Below are positions 36,524 to 45,786 of a DNA stretch of 64,000 nt, in pieces. The DNA lies in contig NZ_AP019720.1 in NCBI RefSeq assembly GCF_006739205.1, forward strand, positions 434,001 to 498,000, given 5' to 3'. Under the pieces are notes generated by a model, which worked only from the letters and a program-made list of their open reading frames with translations, was not told the origin of the DNA and did not search any database. The DNA is from Streptococcus mutans. GTDB taxonomy: Bacteria > Bacillota > Bacilli > Lactobacillales > Streptococcaceae. The first letter of the stretch is position 1; every line of letters starts with the position of its first letter. A program made the position numbers and the translations under genes.

Positions 36524-37782
36524 TTGATTTTTTCAAGAATCTTCCTCACTTAGAAGCTTATGGAAATCCTCAATATTTTTTCTATATTATTTTGGCTGTC
36601 TTACCAATTTTTATAGGCCTCTTTTTTAAGAAACGCTTTCCTCTTTATGAGGCTTTTGTTAGTCTGATTTTTATTGTTTTAATGTTGACAGGTGAAAAGT
36701 CGCATCAAATCTTTGCCTTGTTTTTCTATATCATTTGGCAAATTTTCTGTGTCTATAGTTATAAATTTTATAGAAAATCACGGGATAATAAGTGGATTTT
36801 TTATCTTCATGTCTTCATGTCTATCTTACCTTTATCTTTGGTAAAGATTACTCCTGCGATTTGGACAAATCAACAATCTTTATTTGGTTTTTTGGGTATA
36901 TCCTATCTTACCTTTCGTTCAGTAGGTATGATTATGGAAATGCGAGACGGTGTTCTCACGTCATTTACATTTTGGGAATTTATCCGTTTTATGCTGTTTA
37001 TGCCTACTTTTTCAAGTGGGCCCATTGATCGTTTCAGAAGATTTAATGATGATTATGAGAAGATTCCTGATAAAGATGAATTGCTAGATATGTTGGAACA
37101 ATCTGTTCACTATATCATGCTTGGTTTTTTCTATAAGTTTGTTTTAGCGCAAATATTGGGAACAATGATTTTACCGGGGTTGAAAGAAATGGCCCTGCAA
37201 AAAGGTGGTTGGTTCAATTGGCCGACTTTAGGAGTCATGTATATTTATGGACTAGACTTATTTTTTGACTTTGCTGGTTATTCAATGTTTGCCATAGCTA
37301 TCTCTAACTTTATGGGAATCAAGAGTCCAACTAATTTTAACCAACCGTTTAAATCACAAGATTTGAAGGAATTTTGGAATCGCTGGCATATGAGTTTGTC
37401 TTTTTGGTTTAGAGACTTTGTTTTTATGCGTCTTGTCAAAGTTTTAGTCAAAAATAAGGTCTTCAAAAATCGCAATGTTACATCAAGTGTTGCTTATATT
37501 GTGAATATGCTGATTATGGGATTTTGGCATGGCGTAACTTGGTACTATATTACCTATGGTCTATTTCACGGTGTCGGTTTAGTACTCAACGACGCTTGGC
37601 TTCGTAAAAAGAAAAGACTGAACAAAGAGAGAAAAGCAAAGAATTTATCACCTTTGCCAGAAAATGGCTGGACAAGAGCGTTAGGTATTGTCATTACCTT
37701 TAATGTTGTCATGTTATCATTTCTGATTTTCTCAGGATTCTTAAATGACTTGTGGTTTGCAGATCAATTATCAAAGAAATAA
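36520..37782 (+). CDS. dltB: MBOAT acyltransferase DltB
   Basis: Membrane-bound O-acyltransferase that moves D-alanine from DltC across the membrane toward teichoic acid. The 420-residue protein has about eleven hydrophobic segments. The MBOAT signature is clear: [17 protein letters not shown] near residue 287 and [18 protein letters not shown] near 329, where the His is the conserved catalytic residue. It overlaps dltA by 4 bases and is 14 bases from dltC. Confidence 0.96.
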
Positions 37783-37796
37783 AAGGAGTATTTACA

Positions 37797-38036
37797 ATGG
37801 ATATAAAATCAGAGGTTTTAAAAATTATTGATGAGCTTTTTATGGAAGATGTATCAGATATGATGGATGAAGATCTATTCGATGCAGGTGTTTTAGATAG
37901 CATGGGAACTGTTGAATTAATTGTTGAATTGGAAAATCATTTTGATATCACTGTTCCTGTTTCTGAATTTGGTCGTGATGATTGGAATACAGCCAATAAA
38001 ATTATTGAGGGTATAACGGAGTTACGAAATGCTTAA
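37797..38036 (+). CDS. dltC: D-alanyl carrier protein DltC
   Basis: Acyl-carrier-like protein of 79 residues that receives D-alanine from DltA on a 4'-phosphopantetheine attached to Ser35 in the [11 protein letters not shown] motif. I chose the ATG at 37797 with AAAAGGAG upstream. An ATG-like start at 37752 lies inside dltB and would add residues that do not fit the family. It overlaps dltD by 8 bases. Confidence 0.97.
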   Translation: MDIKSEVLKIIDELFMEDVSDMMDEDLFDAGVLDSMGTVELIVELENHFDITVPVSEFGRDDWNTANKIIEGITELRNA

Positions 38037-39294
38037 ACGGTTATGGTTGATTTTGGGGCCAGTTTTCTGTGCCCTAGTTTTGGTTTTTTCTTTAATTATG
38101 TTCTATCCAGCTAAACATTTAAGTCATAATTATAATGAAGAAAAAAACGATGCTGTAGCTTTATCACCTAGTAGTTTTAAAAGTACCAATAAAAAAATGC
38201 GTGCATTGTCAGACAAAAGGCACCTCTTTGTCCCCTTTTTTGGTTCTAGTGAGTGGCAACGTATTGATAATATGCATCCATCTGTTCTAGCAGAGCGTTA
38301 TAATCGTTCTTATCGTCCCTATTTACTGGGACAAAAAGGGTCAACCTCTTTGTCACATTATTTTGGCATGCAGCAAATTGGTAATCAGATTAAAAATAAA
38401 AAGGCTGTCTATGTTATTTCTCCTCAGTGGTTCGTTCCAAAGGGGACAAGTCCTATCGCTTTTCAGCAGTATTTTAGTTCTGAACAATTAGCTGATTTTC
38501 TCTTAAATCAAACAGGAAGTACAGCGGATCGTTATGCAGCTAAACGTTTATTAGACATTAAACCGAGTTCGAATTTGCAAGGTATGATAAAAAAAATTGC
38601 GGCTGGTAAAACCTTAAATAGCTTTGATAGGGCAAGCCTGCGCCTTATTAAGAGTTTCTTGAAAAAAGAAGACGCTTTATTTGGAAGTCTGACCTTTAGT
38701 GATAATTATGAACGTCGTGTATTGCCGCATGTCAAAAAATTGCCCAAGCACTTTTCTTATGGAACCTTAAGTCAAATTGCTAGCAAAGATGGTCAAAGGT
38801 TAACAAAAACAAATCAATTTGAAATTAATGATCATTTTTATAATAAACGTATTAAAGGACAATTGAAAAGACTCAAAGGCTTCCAAAAGCAACTGTCTTA
38901 TTTACAGTCTCCAGAATACAATGATTTACAGCTGGCGTTAACTCAATTAGCAAAGTCAAAGACCAAAGTCATATTTGTTATTCCGCCGGTTAATGCCAAA
39001 TGGGTTGAATATACAGGTCTAAGCCAAGATATGTATCAAAAGACGGTTGAAAAAATAAAATATCAGTTACAGAGCCAAGGTTTTGATAACATTGCTGATT
39101 TATCAAAAAATGGTGATCAGCCTTATTTCATGCAGGATACCATTCATCTTGGTTGGAATGGTTGGCTGGCTTTTGATAAAGAGGTCAATCCCTTCTTATC
39201 CAAGAAACAGCTCCAACCAGCTTATAAGATTAATAATCACTTTTTAAGTAAAAAGTGGGCCACTTATACTGGTAATCCTTTTCAGTTTAAGTGA
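38029..39294 (+). CDS. dltD: D-alanyl-lipoteichoic acid biosynthesis protein DltD
   Basis: Membrane-anchored SGNH-like protein that completes transfer of D-alanine to lipoteichoic acid on the outer face. The 421-residue product has one N-terminal membrane segment (about residues 5-25), a serine motif [12 protein letters not shown] near residue 65, and the Asp/His pair [10 protein letters not shown] near 370. The start overlaps dltC by 8 bases. No strong terminator follows; the next gene has its own promoter 30 bases downstream. Confidence 0.96.
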   Translation: MLKRLWLILGPVFCALVLVFSLIMFYPAKHLSHNYNEEKNDAVALSPSSFKSTNKKMRALSDKRHLFVPFFGSSEWQRIDNMHPSVLAERYNRSYRPYLLGQKGSTSLSHYFGMQQIGNQIKNKKAVYVISPQWFVPKGTSPIAFQQYFSSEQLADFLLNQTGSTADRYAAKRLLDIKPSSNLQGMIKKIAAGKTLNSFDRASLRLIKSFLKKEDALFGSLTFSDNYERRVLPHVKKLPKHFSYGTLSQIASKDGQRLTKTNQFEINDHFYNKRIKGQLKRLKGFQKQLSYLQSPEYNDLQLALTQLAKSKTKVIFVIPPVNAKWVEYTGLSQDMYQKTVEKIKYQLQSQGFDNIADLSKNGDQPYFMQDTIHLGWNGWLAFDKEVNPFLSKKQLQPAYKINNHFLSKKWATYTGNPFQFK

Positions 39295-39321
39295 GACCTT
39301 TTTGCCTAATGAAATCAAATT

Positions 39322-39330
39322 TGGTAAAAT
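39322..39330 (+). promoter_or_regulatory. ppaC extended -10 promoter
   Basis: TG-G-TAAAAT, 25 bases before the ATG at 39356, with AAAGAGG as ribosome site. Confidence 0.55.
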
Positions 39331-39355
39331 GAGAGGAAGAAAAGAGGTAATTGTT

Positions 39356-40288
39356 ATGTCTAAAATTTTAGTTTTTGGTCATCAAAATCCCGATTCAGAT
39401 GCAATCGGTTCATCAATGGCTTATGCATATTTAAAACGTCAACTCGGCGTAGATGCTCAAGCAGTAGCTTTAGGAAATCCAAATGAGGAGACAGCTTTTG
39501 TACTTGATTATTTTGGTATTCAAGCACCGCCTGTTGTTAAGTCAGCTCAAGCAGAAGGTGCCAAACAAGTCATCTTAACAGACCATAATGAATTTCAGCA
39601 ATCTATCGCAGATATCCGCGAAGTTGAAGTCGTTGAAGTTGTAGATCATCATCGTGTCGCTAATTTTGAAACAGCAAATCCTCTTTATATGCGTTTAGAA
39701 CCAGTTGGATCTGCTTCATCAATCGTTTATCGGCTTTACAAGGAAAATGGTGTTGCTATTCCTAAGGAAATTGCAGGAGTGATGCTGTCAGGTTTGATTT
39801 CAGATACACTTCTTTTGAAATCACCAACGACTCATGCCTCTGATCCAGCTGTTGCAGAAGATTTAGCCAAAATTGCAGGTGTTGACTTGCAGGAATATGG
39901 TTTGGCTATGCTTAAGGCTGGTACCAATTTAGCAAGTAAAACGGCTGCGCAACTTGTTGATATTGATGCTAAAACATTTGAACTCAATGGTAGTCAAGTA
40001 CGTGTAGCTCAAGTCAATACGGTTGATATCAATGAAGTTTTGGAACGTCAAAATGAAATTGAAGAAGCCATTAAAGCATCACAAGCAGCTAATGGATACT
40101 CTGATTTTGTCTTGATGATTACTGATATTTTAAATTCAAATTCGGAAATCTTAGCATTGGGCAACAATACTGATAAAGTAGAAGCAGCTTTTAATTTCAC
40201 ACTTAAAAATAACCATGCCTTCTTAGCAGGTGCTGTATCACGTAAGAAACAAGTTGTACCTCAATTAACGGAAAGTTTTAATGGGTAA
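39356..40288 (+). CDS. ppaC: manganese-dependent family II inorganic pyrophosphatase
   Basis: Hydrolyses pyrophosphate to phosphate, driving biosynthesis; cytoplasmic. The 310-residue protein is a DHH-superfamily enzyme. Metal-binding motifs are [14 protein letters not shown] near residue 7 and the DHH segment [10 protein letters not shown] near 95; the C-terminal substrate domain ends in SRKKQVVP. The S. mutans enzyme of this size was one of the first family II structures solved. The ATG at 39356 is chosen over the TTG at 39302, which would add 18 residues spanning the promoter. Confidence 0.97.
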   Translation: MSKILVFGHQNPDSDAIGSSMAYAYLKRQLGVDAQAVALGNPNEETAFVLDYFGIQAPPVVKSAQAEGAKQVILTDHNEFQQSIADIREVEVVEVVDHHRVANFETANPLYMRLEPVGSASSIVYRLYKENGVAIPKEIAGVMLSGLISDTLLLKSPTTHASDPAVAEDLAKIAGVDLQEYGLAMLKAGTNLASKTAAQLVDIDAKTFELNGSQVRVAQVNTVDINEVLERQNEIEEAIKASQAANGYSDFVLMITDILNSNSEILALGNNTDKVEAAFNFTLKNNHAFLAGAVSRKKQVVPQLTESFNG

Positions 40289-40300
40289 AAAATTTAAATG

Positions 40301-40325
40301 AAAGACGGTGAGAGCTGTCTTTTTT
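40301..40325 (+). terminator. ppaC terminator
   Basis: AAAGAC / GTCTTT stem with a 10-base loop followed by a T-run. Confidence 0.65.
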
Positions 40326-40479
40326 CTTTGTAAACTTTTTTGGAGTACATTATAGATGAATCAATGCAACTATTGTTCTAATCCTCATTTTTTATAAAAA
40401 AATTGAAGATACTATCTGTTGTTTTCGTATCTTAATTGGCCATACTTTTATGGAAAATTAGTCTAGAAGACCGAATTTT

Positions 40480-40488
40480 TGCTATAAT
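40480..40488 (+). promoter_or_regulatory. extended -10 promoter giving a leaderless start
   Basis: TG-C-TATAAT ends 7 bases before the ATG at 40495, and there is no Shine-Dalgarno. Confidence 0.65.
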
Positions 40489-40494
40489 ATTTTC

Positions 40495-41145
40495 ATGATT
40501 AAAATTTATAATGGCGATAAATTAACGCGTCAGCCATTTTTCATAAAACTTATCAACTATTTGCAAATACATGATGATGTCACTTTGCGGCAGATTAAGA
40601 GGAATTTTGCTGATACTGAGCATCTAGAACGATCTATTGAGGACTATGTGCAAGCGGGTTATGTTTTACGTGAAAATAAACATTATTACAATGCTTTTGA
40701 GCTGTTAGAGAACCTTGATGGTTTGACACTGGATAGTCAGATTTTTGTAGATGACCAGTCATCTATTTATCAAGATCTGTTAGCCTTAACTTTTGAGACC
40801 TATTTGTCTAACCAGACAAATACAGCTCTTATCATTGAAAAGACGGATATTAGCAGAGATGCCTTAACCTTATCTAACTACTTTTTTAAACTTAATGAAA
40901 ATTTTCTTCTATCAAGAAAACAAAAACCCTTGTATCATTTATTGGGTGATGTCAATCCGAATTATGCTCTCAAATACATGACTACCTTTCTTTTGAAATT
41001 TTGGGGTAAGGATGTGGTCAAGCAGAAACGTCCTGATATTTTTGTCCAAGCCTTAGTGCTCTTAGGTTATTTGGAGCAAGTAGATAAACAGAGTTATTGT
41101 TTGAAAATGACTTTTGATAAGGAAAAATTGATTTTCGCATCATAA
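40495..41145 (+). CDS. DUF1803 family protein
   Basis: A 216-residue cytoplasmic protein that looks like the streptococcal DUF1803 family. No catalytic motif or membrane segment is visible. The N-terminal 70 residues (LINYLQIHDDVTLRQIKRNF, then DYVQAGYVLRENKHYYNAFELL) look like a winged-helix or helical domain, so a regulatory role is possible but unproven. Its ATG coincides with the predicted transcript start. It ends 57 bases before the WYL regulator gene, possibly in one transcript. Confidence 0.7.
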   Translation: MIKIYNGDKLTRQPFFIKLINYLQIHDDVTLRQIKRNFADTEHLERSIEDYVQAGYVLRENKHYYNAFELLENLDGLTLDSQIFVDDQSSIYQDLLALTFETYLSNQTNTALIIEKTDISRDALTLSNYFFKLNENFLLSRKQKPLYHLLGDVNPNYALKYMTTFLLKFWGKDVVKQKRPDIFVQALVLLGYLEQVDKQSYCLKMTFDKEKLIFAS

Positions 41146-41202
41146 ATTTGTTTTTAATCATTCTTATTATTCTTAAAAGCAACAGGGAAGTGATAGGGGA
41201 AA

Positions 41203-42126
41203 ATGAAATTAGAAAGATTACTGGCTATTTTATCCCTACTTTCAGATAGAAATAGGATAACAGCTAAAGAACTAGCAGAAAAATTTGAGGTGTCCAAACG
41301 GACTATTTATCGAGATTTAGAAAGCCTTAATCAAGCAGGAATTCCCATTGTTTCCTATGCTGGTCGCGACGGTGGACTTTCGCTGATGAAAAACTATCAG
41401 ATAGACAAACGCATCCTATCAAAAGCAGATACTAAAAATCTTTACTCTGCTTTAAAGGGCTTACAAAGCATTAAGCAGCAGCCAGAATTGATTGCCTTGA
41501 TAGCGAAACTTCTGCCTGAGGAAAAGAGTAATCCTTTAGCAGATTATGATATTAATTTTTCTTCTTGGTATGCTGACAGCCTTATTCAAAAGAAAATTGA
41601 AATACTGCAAAAGACTATTGAAGAAAGAATTTGTGTTTTATTGGATTATATTTCAAGTTCTGGCAGAAGGAAGCGCAAAATTGAGCCCTATCAATTAGTT
41701 TTTAAAGATTCAGCCTGGTATCTGCATGCCTTTTGTCATAAACGACAGGCTTTTCGTCTTTTTAAACTGCGGTGTATGGCATCTTTAACCTTATTAGAAG
41801 AAAAATTCACCGGACGTCCTTATCCAGCTTTAACATTAAAAAGCACAGCTTATTCTGATTTTTCTTTGGAACCTGTTGAAGGTTATGACAAGGTTGTTTT
41901 GACTTATCATCCTGAGGATGCCTTTGCTATAACCAAAGTGATGGATGCTTCTATACTAGCTGCTTCTGAAAAAGAAGGCATGGTTACTTTTTATACGTCA
42001 AATTTAGCTATGGCTTGTGATTTGGTTTTTCAATTACTAACAAAGGTCAGTGTTCTTGCACCAATTGAATTGCAGCAGCTAGTTGAGAAAAAGTTGGACA
42101 AAATTAAATCATTCTATAAAAGGTGA
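41203..42126 (+). CDS. WYL-domain transcriptional regulator (YafY/DeoR-like)
   Basis: A 307-residue regulator. The N-terminal winged helix (residues 1-60) has LSDRNRITAKELAEKFEVS followed by KRTIYRDLESLNQAGIPI. The WYL domain spans about residues 135-220, with the RKIEPYQLVFKDSAWYLHAFCH signature, and a WCX extension follows. WYL domains are thought to sense nucleic acid or nucleotide ligands. The downstream DJ-1/PfpI gene has its own promoter after a terminator, so the target is unclear. Confidence 0.9.
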   Translation: MKLERLLAILSLLSDRNRITAKELAEKFEVSKRTIYRDLESLNQAGIPIVSYAGRDGGLSLMKNYQIDKRILSKADTKNLYSALKGLQSIKQQPELIALIAKLLPEEKSNPLADYDINFSSWYADSLIQKKIEILQKTIEERICVLLDYISSSGRRKRKIEPYQLVFKDSAWYLHAFCHKRQAFRLFKLRCMASLTLLEEKFTGRPYPALTLKSTAYSDFSLEPVEGYDKVVLTYHPEDAFAITKVMDASILAASEKEGMVTFYTSNLAMACDLVFQLLTKVSVLAPIELQQLVEKKLDKIKSFYKR

Positions 42127-42147
42127 CATAAAGTTGTCATCTTTTTT
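42118..42147 (+). terminator. terminator overlapping the WYL gene stop
   Basis: AAAAG-GTGACA pairs with TGTCA-TCTTTT with slight imperfection, then a T-run. The upstream arm includes the TGA stop. Confidence 0.65.
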
Positions 42148-42151
42148 AGGT

Positions 42152-42157
42152 TATACT
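42152..42157 (+). promoter_or_regulatory. -10 box of the DJ-1/PfpI gene
   Basis: TATACT, 32 bases before the ATG at 42190. It follows the terminator immediately. Confidence 0.5.
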
Positions 42158-42189
42158 AATAGGCGATAAAAGAGAAAGTAGGTAGGATA

Positions 42190-42765
42190 ATGAAAAATGA
42201 CGTTCTTGTTTATGTATTTGATGGTTATGCAGACTGGGAGCCATCTCATGTCTGCTCGGAATTAAATAGACAGGACAGTCCCTTTCAAGTTAAAACCATT
42301 AGTTTAGATAAACAGCCTAAAACATCCATGGGCGGATTTCGCGTGATGCCTGACTATGATATGACGGATTACCCTAAGGAATTTAAACTGCTGATTATTT
42401 CTGGCGGAGATAGTTGGCTGGCAGGGGAAAATACTGACATTCTGCCTGTAGTAGACTATGCTGCTCGCCAGCAAATACCGATTGCTGCCATTTGTGCTGC
42501 AACCAGTTTTTTAGCTGAAAATGCTTATTTAGATCATGTCAAGCACACTGGCAATAGCCTTGAATTTATGAAAAAGCAGGCTCCTCATTATCGTGGAGAA
42601 GACTTTTATGTAGAAGAACAGGCAGTCAGTGATGGTGGTATTGTGACAGCAAATGGGACAGCAGCCTTAGAATTTGCTAGAGAAATTTTCTTTTTACTAC
42701 ATGTTAAAAATCCCCAAGAAATAGAGGATTGGTACCATTTTAACAAAGTGGGCTTTTATCATTAA
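42190..42765 (+). CDS. DJ-1/PfpI family protein
   Basis: A 191-residue member of the class I glutamine amidotransferase-like DJ-1/PfpI superfamily. The nucleophile elbow is PIAAICAATSFLA, with Cys near residue 99, and LLIISGGDSWL provides the conserved glycine motif near residue 77. Members include chaperones, glyoxalases and proteases, so the role cannot be set. It stands before a small group of stress-type genes (VOC, SAP, PEBP). Confidence 0.85.
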   Translation: MKNDVLVYVFDGYADWEPSHVCSELNRQDSPFQVKTISLDKQPKTSMGGFRVMPDYDMTDYPKEFKLLIISGGDSWLAGENTDILPVVDYAARQQIPIAAICAATSFLAENAYLDHVKHTGNSLEFMKKQAPHYRGEDFYVEEQAVSDGGIVTANGTAALEFAREIFFLLHVKNPQEIEDWYHFNKVGFYH

Positions 42766-42799
42766 ACAGCTTTTAATATCATCTTATTTTGAAAAAATG

Positions 42800-42805
42800 T
42801 ATAAT
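42800..42805 (+). promoter_or_regulatory. -10 box of the VOC-SAP-PEBP operon
   Basis: TATAAT, 21 bases before the ATG, with GGGGAGG as ribosome site. Confidence 0.55.
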
Positions 42806-42825
42806 AAAGGGGAGGAGGCATTACT

Positions 42826-43200
42826 ATGATTGATCATTTCGGCATTACCGTACAAGATTTAGAAAAGAGCAAAGCCTTTTATCAGGCAACCTTAGCACCT
42901 TTAGGCTATGAACTAAGGGTTGACAATTCTTTCGCTGCTAGTTTTGCAGAAGTCCGCAGTGCAGATCCTGCAGGAGATTTTTGGCTTGGATCAGGAGAAA
43001 AGTTCCCGCCAATGCATTTTGCTTTCAATGCCCAAACACGAGAAGAAGTGAGAAAGTTTTATCAGGCTGGTTTGAAGGCAGGGGCTCTTGATAATGGTGC
43101 TCCAGGCATCAGAGAAAATTACCATCCCAATTATTACGCGGCTTTCTTGATTGACCCAGATGGCAATAACATTGAAGCTGTTTGTCATAAAAAGGAGTAG
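42826..43200 (+). CDS. VOC (glyoxalase/bleomycin-resistance fold) family protein
   Basis: A 124-residue metalloenzyme-fold protein of the vicinal oxygen chelate superfamily. Paired beta-alpha-beta motifs are visible: MIDHFGITVQDLEKSKAFYQ at the N-terminus and YYAAFLIDPDGNNIEAVCHK at the C-terminus, with candidate metal ligands His4, a central His and the C-terminal Glu. The substrate is unknown. Strong ribosome site GGGGAGGAGG. It is the first gene of a three-gene set spaced by a few bases. Confidence 0.88.
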   Translation: MIDHFGITVQDLEKSKAFYQATLAPLGYELRVDNSFAASFAEVRSADPAGDFWLGSGEKFPPMHFAFNAQTREEVRKFYQAGLKAGALDNGAPGIRENYHPNYYAAFLIDPDGNNIEAVCHKKE

Positions 43201-43203
43201 ATT

Positions 43204-43821
43204 GTGGTTAAGCGTCCTGATTTTTTCCAGATTAAAACCTATGAAGAGTTTTGCAAGTATTATTGGTATCAGAAAGAATTGTTGCATATTTGTCAGCAAC
43301 TGGACTGTGCACATTGGGGAACAAAGCAGGAATTAAACGATAGGATAAAGGCTTATTTTGCAGGAGAACCAATGAAAGCAGTTGAAAGGAAGACTAAGCC
43401 TTTTAAACCAAAAGCGACACAAGAGCTCAGCTTATCCAGTTCTTTGCTGCTATGCGGCTTTGCCTTTAACCAAAAATTTAGGGAATATTTTGCCCGGCAA
43501 ACCGGAGTTGAACCCTTTAAATTTACTGCAGATATGGCAACAGCATGGAGGAAAGTCAAGGCAGAAAATGATCTTAGCTTTACTATCCAAGATCTTTTAG
43601 ATGTTTATGCTGGAAAATCTGATTACGCAAGATATGATAATCGTTCCTGCCAATGGAATCAATTTTACAAGGATTTTTGTGCAGATAAAAAGACTAAAGG
43701 GATTAAAAATAAAATGAAAGTCGCTTCCATTCTTTGGCAAGCTGTCAAAAAATCTGATCAGGCCAAGGTTTACTCATCACAATTATGGGATAAATATTCA
43801 AATTTGTTAGATAATGAATAA
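43204..43821 (+). CDS. SAP domain and DUF6434 protein
   Basis: A 205-residue protein with an N-terminal SAP-like helix-extended loop-helix (residues 3-55, with ELLHICQQLDCAHWGTKQEL), a basic linker (KAVERKTKPFKPKA) and a C-terminal DUF6434-type domain (about 120-200, with FKFTADMATAWRKVKAE). SAP motifs usually bind DNA or RNA. Start is GTG at 43204, with AAGGAG inside the preceding gene end. Function unknown; co-transcription with a VOC protein and a PEBP protein gives a stress or detoxification flavour only. Confidence 0.78.
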   Translation: MVKRPDFFQIKTYEEFCKYYWYQKELLHICQQLDCAHWGTKQELNDRIKAYFAGEPMKAVERKTKPFKPKATQELSLSSSLLLCGFAFNQKFREYFARQTGVEPFKFTADMATAWRKVKAENDLSFTIQDLLDVYAGKSDYARYDNRSCQWNQFYKDFCADKKTKGIKNKMKVASILWQAVKKSDQAKVYSSQLWDKYSNLLDNE

Positions 43822-43846
43822 AGAAAGTAGAGAGGAGGTGTTTGTC

Positions 43847-44356
43847 ATGATAGAAAGATTAGACTTTGTTTGCCCAACAATTCCTGAAGGCGGTGAATTT
43901 CCACTTGAACATACGGGCAAGGGAGAAGACAGATCACCTGAATTTTTTATCAAAAATCTTTCTCCTCATGCAAAAACACTTGCTATTACTTTAGAAGATT
44001 TGACACATCCTCTCAAAAGGGAATTCACGCATTGGTTGATTTGGAATCTTCCTGCTTCTAGTTATATCAAGGCTAATATTTCTTACGGATTTGAAGTAGC
44101 AGATCCTCAAGAAGCTAGACAGGGAATAGCTTATGGTTGGCATCGTTATGCTGGTCCAAAACCACCGCTAGGTCAAAATCATAAGTATCGCTTTACCATT
44201 TACAGTCTGGATTGTTCCTTGAATTTAAATCGCTGGACAAGAAAAAGCAAACTTTTAAAAGCAGTGGAAGGTCATGTCCTGCAAAAGGGACAACTAACGG
44301 CTTCTTTTGGCAATAAAAAGATCTGGAATCAAAATTCCAGACCAATGATGGTATGA
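43847..44356 (+). CDS. YbhB/YbcL-type PEBP family protein
   Basis: A 169-residue phosphatidylethanolamine-binding protein fold, bacterial Raf-kinase-inhibitor-like family. Signature segments are SPEFFIKNLSPHAKTLAITLEDLTHP, FTHWLIWNLPAS, GYHRYAGPKPP-like YGWHRYAGPKPPLGQNHKYRF and FTIYSLD. I chose the ATG at 43847, 7 bases after GAGGAGG, over the ATG at 43814 that overlaps the previous gene. Ligand unknown. Confidence 0.85.
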   Translation: MIERLDFVCPTIPEGGEFPLEHTGKGEDRSPEFFIKNLSPHAKTLAITLEDLTHPLKREFTHWLIWNLPASSYIKANISYGFEVADPQEARQGIAYGWHRYAGPKPPLGQNHKYRFTIYSLDCSLNLNRWTRKSKLLKAVEGHVLQKGQLTASFGNKKIWNQNSRPMMV

Positions 44357-44533
44357 TAAGATTTTAAGACTTAACTTTTTAGAGTAACCTCATAAGGATA
44401 TGAGACTGGAACTGCAAAATCAATTTCTATCATGATTTGTGTTTCACTCTCTAAGTAAGTTAAATATCATTGCTTGACACTTATAGAATTATTCAGTTAT
44501 TGTTTAAATAATTTTTATTAAGCGAAAATTACA

Positions 44534-45553
44534 TTAGCTATGCCAAATGCTTAACTGTTTTTTGAGTCTTTGGTCACTGTCCTTTTTAGCAGTCTCATTA
44601 GCTGCTTTATTTCCACCAACCGACAGGTATATGCCGCGGCTGTCAACAATTCCGTCTCCGGCAAAAAGATGGCCAGCTTCTTTGTAGATAGTCACTTGCG
44701 TATGATTTGGCTGATACTTTTCGATCAGTCTTGCAGATTCAGCACTTGGCCACATCCTGTCATTTTCTCCGGCAAAAATGAGAATATTTGCTTTTGTCTT
44801 TTCAACTTTAATACGTTTGTCTTCACTGTTTTTATCCTTATCTAAAGCCTGTTTGTAGGTATGATAATAAGAAATAGGTGTTTTTATCAAAAAATTATAG
44901 AAGAGTTTTAGAGAATTTTCTGAACGGACATCCAAGTAAGGCAGTGCTTTACCATTTTGTGACCAAGAAGAGGAGTAGTTTCTAAAATCCAAGCCAGCAT
45001 AAATGTGGCTAGAAGGAGCATATAGAACAACATTATCAATAGAATCATAGAGACTGGCAAGCAGTAGGGCATATTCTGCACCTTTAGATGTTCCAATTAC
45101 AGTAATCATATCAGGTTGACTAAAGTGTTGTGAAATATAGCTTTCAATTTCTTGATAATATTCTACTGGCACTTCAGCAAGTGTTGGATGTTGATTGGGC
45201 ATACCAAAGAAGAATAGGGCTAAAACCTGATAACCTTCTTGAGCTAATTGAATAGCTTGTTCATAAGCAGGCGTGCCATCGGAGCCCCCAAAAGTTACAA
45301 TAACACCTTTATACTTAATGTTATCTGGAATTATCCTGAATCCATTGAGATAATCTCCTGTTACGTGTTCAATAGTAAGACCAGCAATATCAGTTTTATA
45401 AAGAGAAAGTTTACTAGGATTGGCATAATAGTCAGGAGTGTTAGGGATTCCTTGTGAGCTGTACTTAAAATTGTGAAAAGATCTCATGGTAAAAATGAAA
45501 AGAACCCCTAAAATGATAACAAAAAGAATTCCTAAACAGACTGCTATGATCAT
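44534..45553 (-). CDS. alpha/beta hydrolase with BAAT-like C-terminal domain
   Basis: A 339-residue hydrolase with one N-terminal membrane segment (about residues 5-25), so the catalytic part is probably outside the cell. The nucleophile elbow is GTSKGAEYALLLAS near residue 155, an Asp is likely in FAGENDRMWPSA near 271 and the His in EAGHLFAG near 295. The C-terminal part resembles the acyl-CoA thioester hydrolase/BAAT domain. Substrate unknown. AAGAAGGAT precedes the ATG on the minus strand. Confidence 0.82.
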   Translation of the reverse strand: MIIAVCLGILFVIILGVLFIFTMRSFHNFKYSSQGIPNTPDYYANPSKLSLYKTDIAGLTIEHVTGDYLNGFRIIPDNIKYKGVIVTFGGSDGTPAYEQAIQLAQEGYQVLALFFFGMPNQHPTLAEVPVEYYQEIESYISQHFSQPDMITVIGTSKGAEYALLLASLYDSIDNVVLYAPSSHIYAGLDFRNYSSSWSQNGKALPYLDVRSENSLKLFYNFLIKTPISYYHTYKQALDKDKNSEDKRIKVEKTKANILIFAGENDRMWPSAESARLIEKYQPNHTQVTIYKEAGHLFAGDGIVDSRGIYLSVGGNKAANETAKKDSDQRLKKQLSIWHS

Positions 45554-45786
45554 GCTTGTATCCTTCTTTCTAAATTGTTTTCTGCTTTTAATGTAAAATG
45601 TTAATTAGTCATTTGTTATGAGTAAAGCGATAAAAATTATAACAAGTTTATTTTAAAGTAAAAATTAGCCAACTTGGTGTAAAAGTAAACGAATAAGGAT
45701 TAGTATGCTATGCCTAACCTTAACGACTGTTGGCGAACAATATAGCGAAAACTTTAAATAGTCTGATCCACTTTTTTAATTTTTAG

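Noticed and set aside
45554..45786. Gene or RNA in the gap between the hydrolase and murE
   Set aside because: AT-rich, no open frame with a ribosome site, no convincing stem-loop with a T-run.
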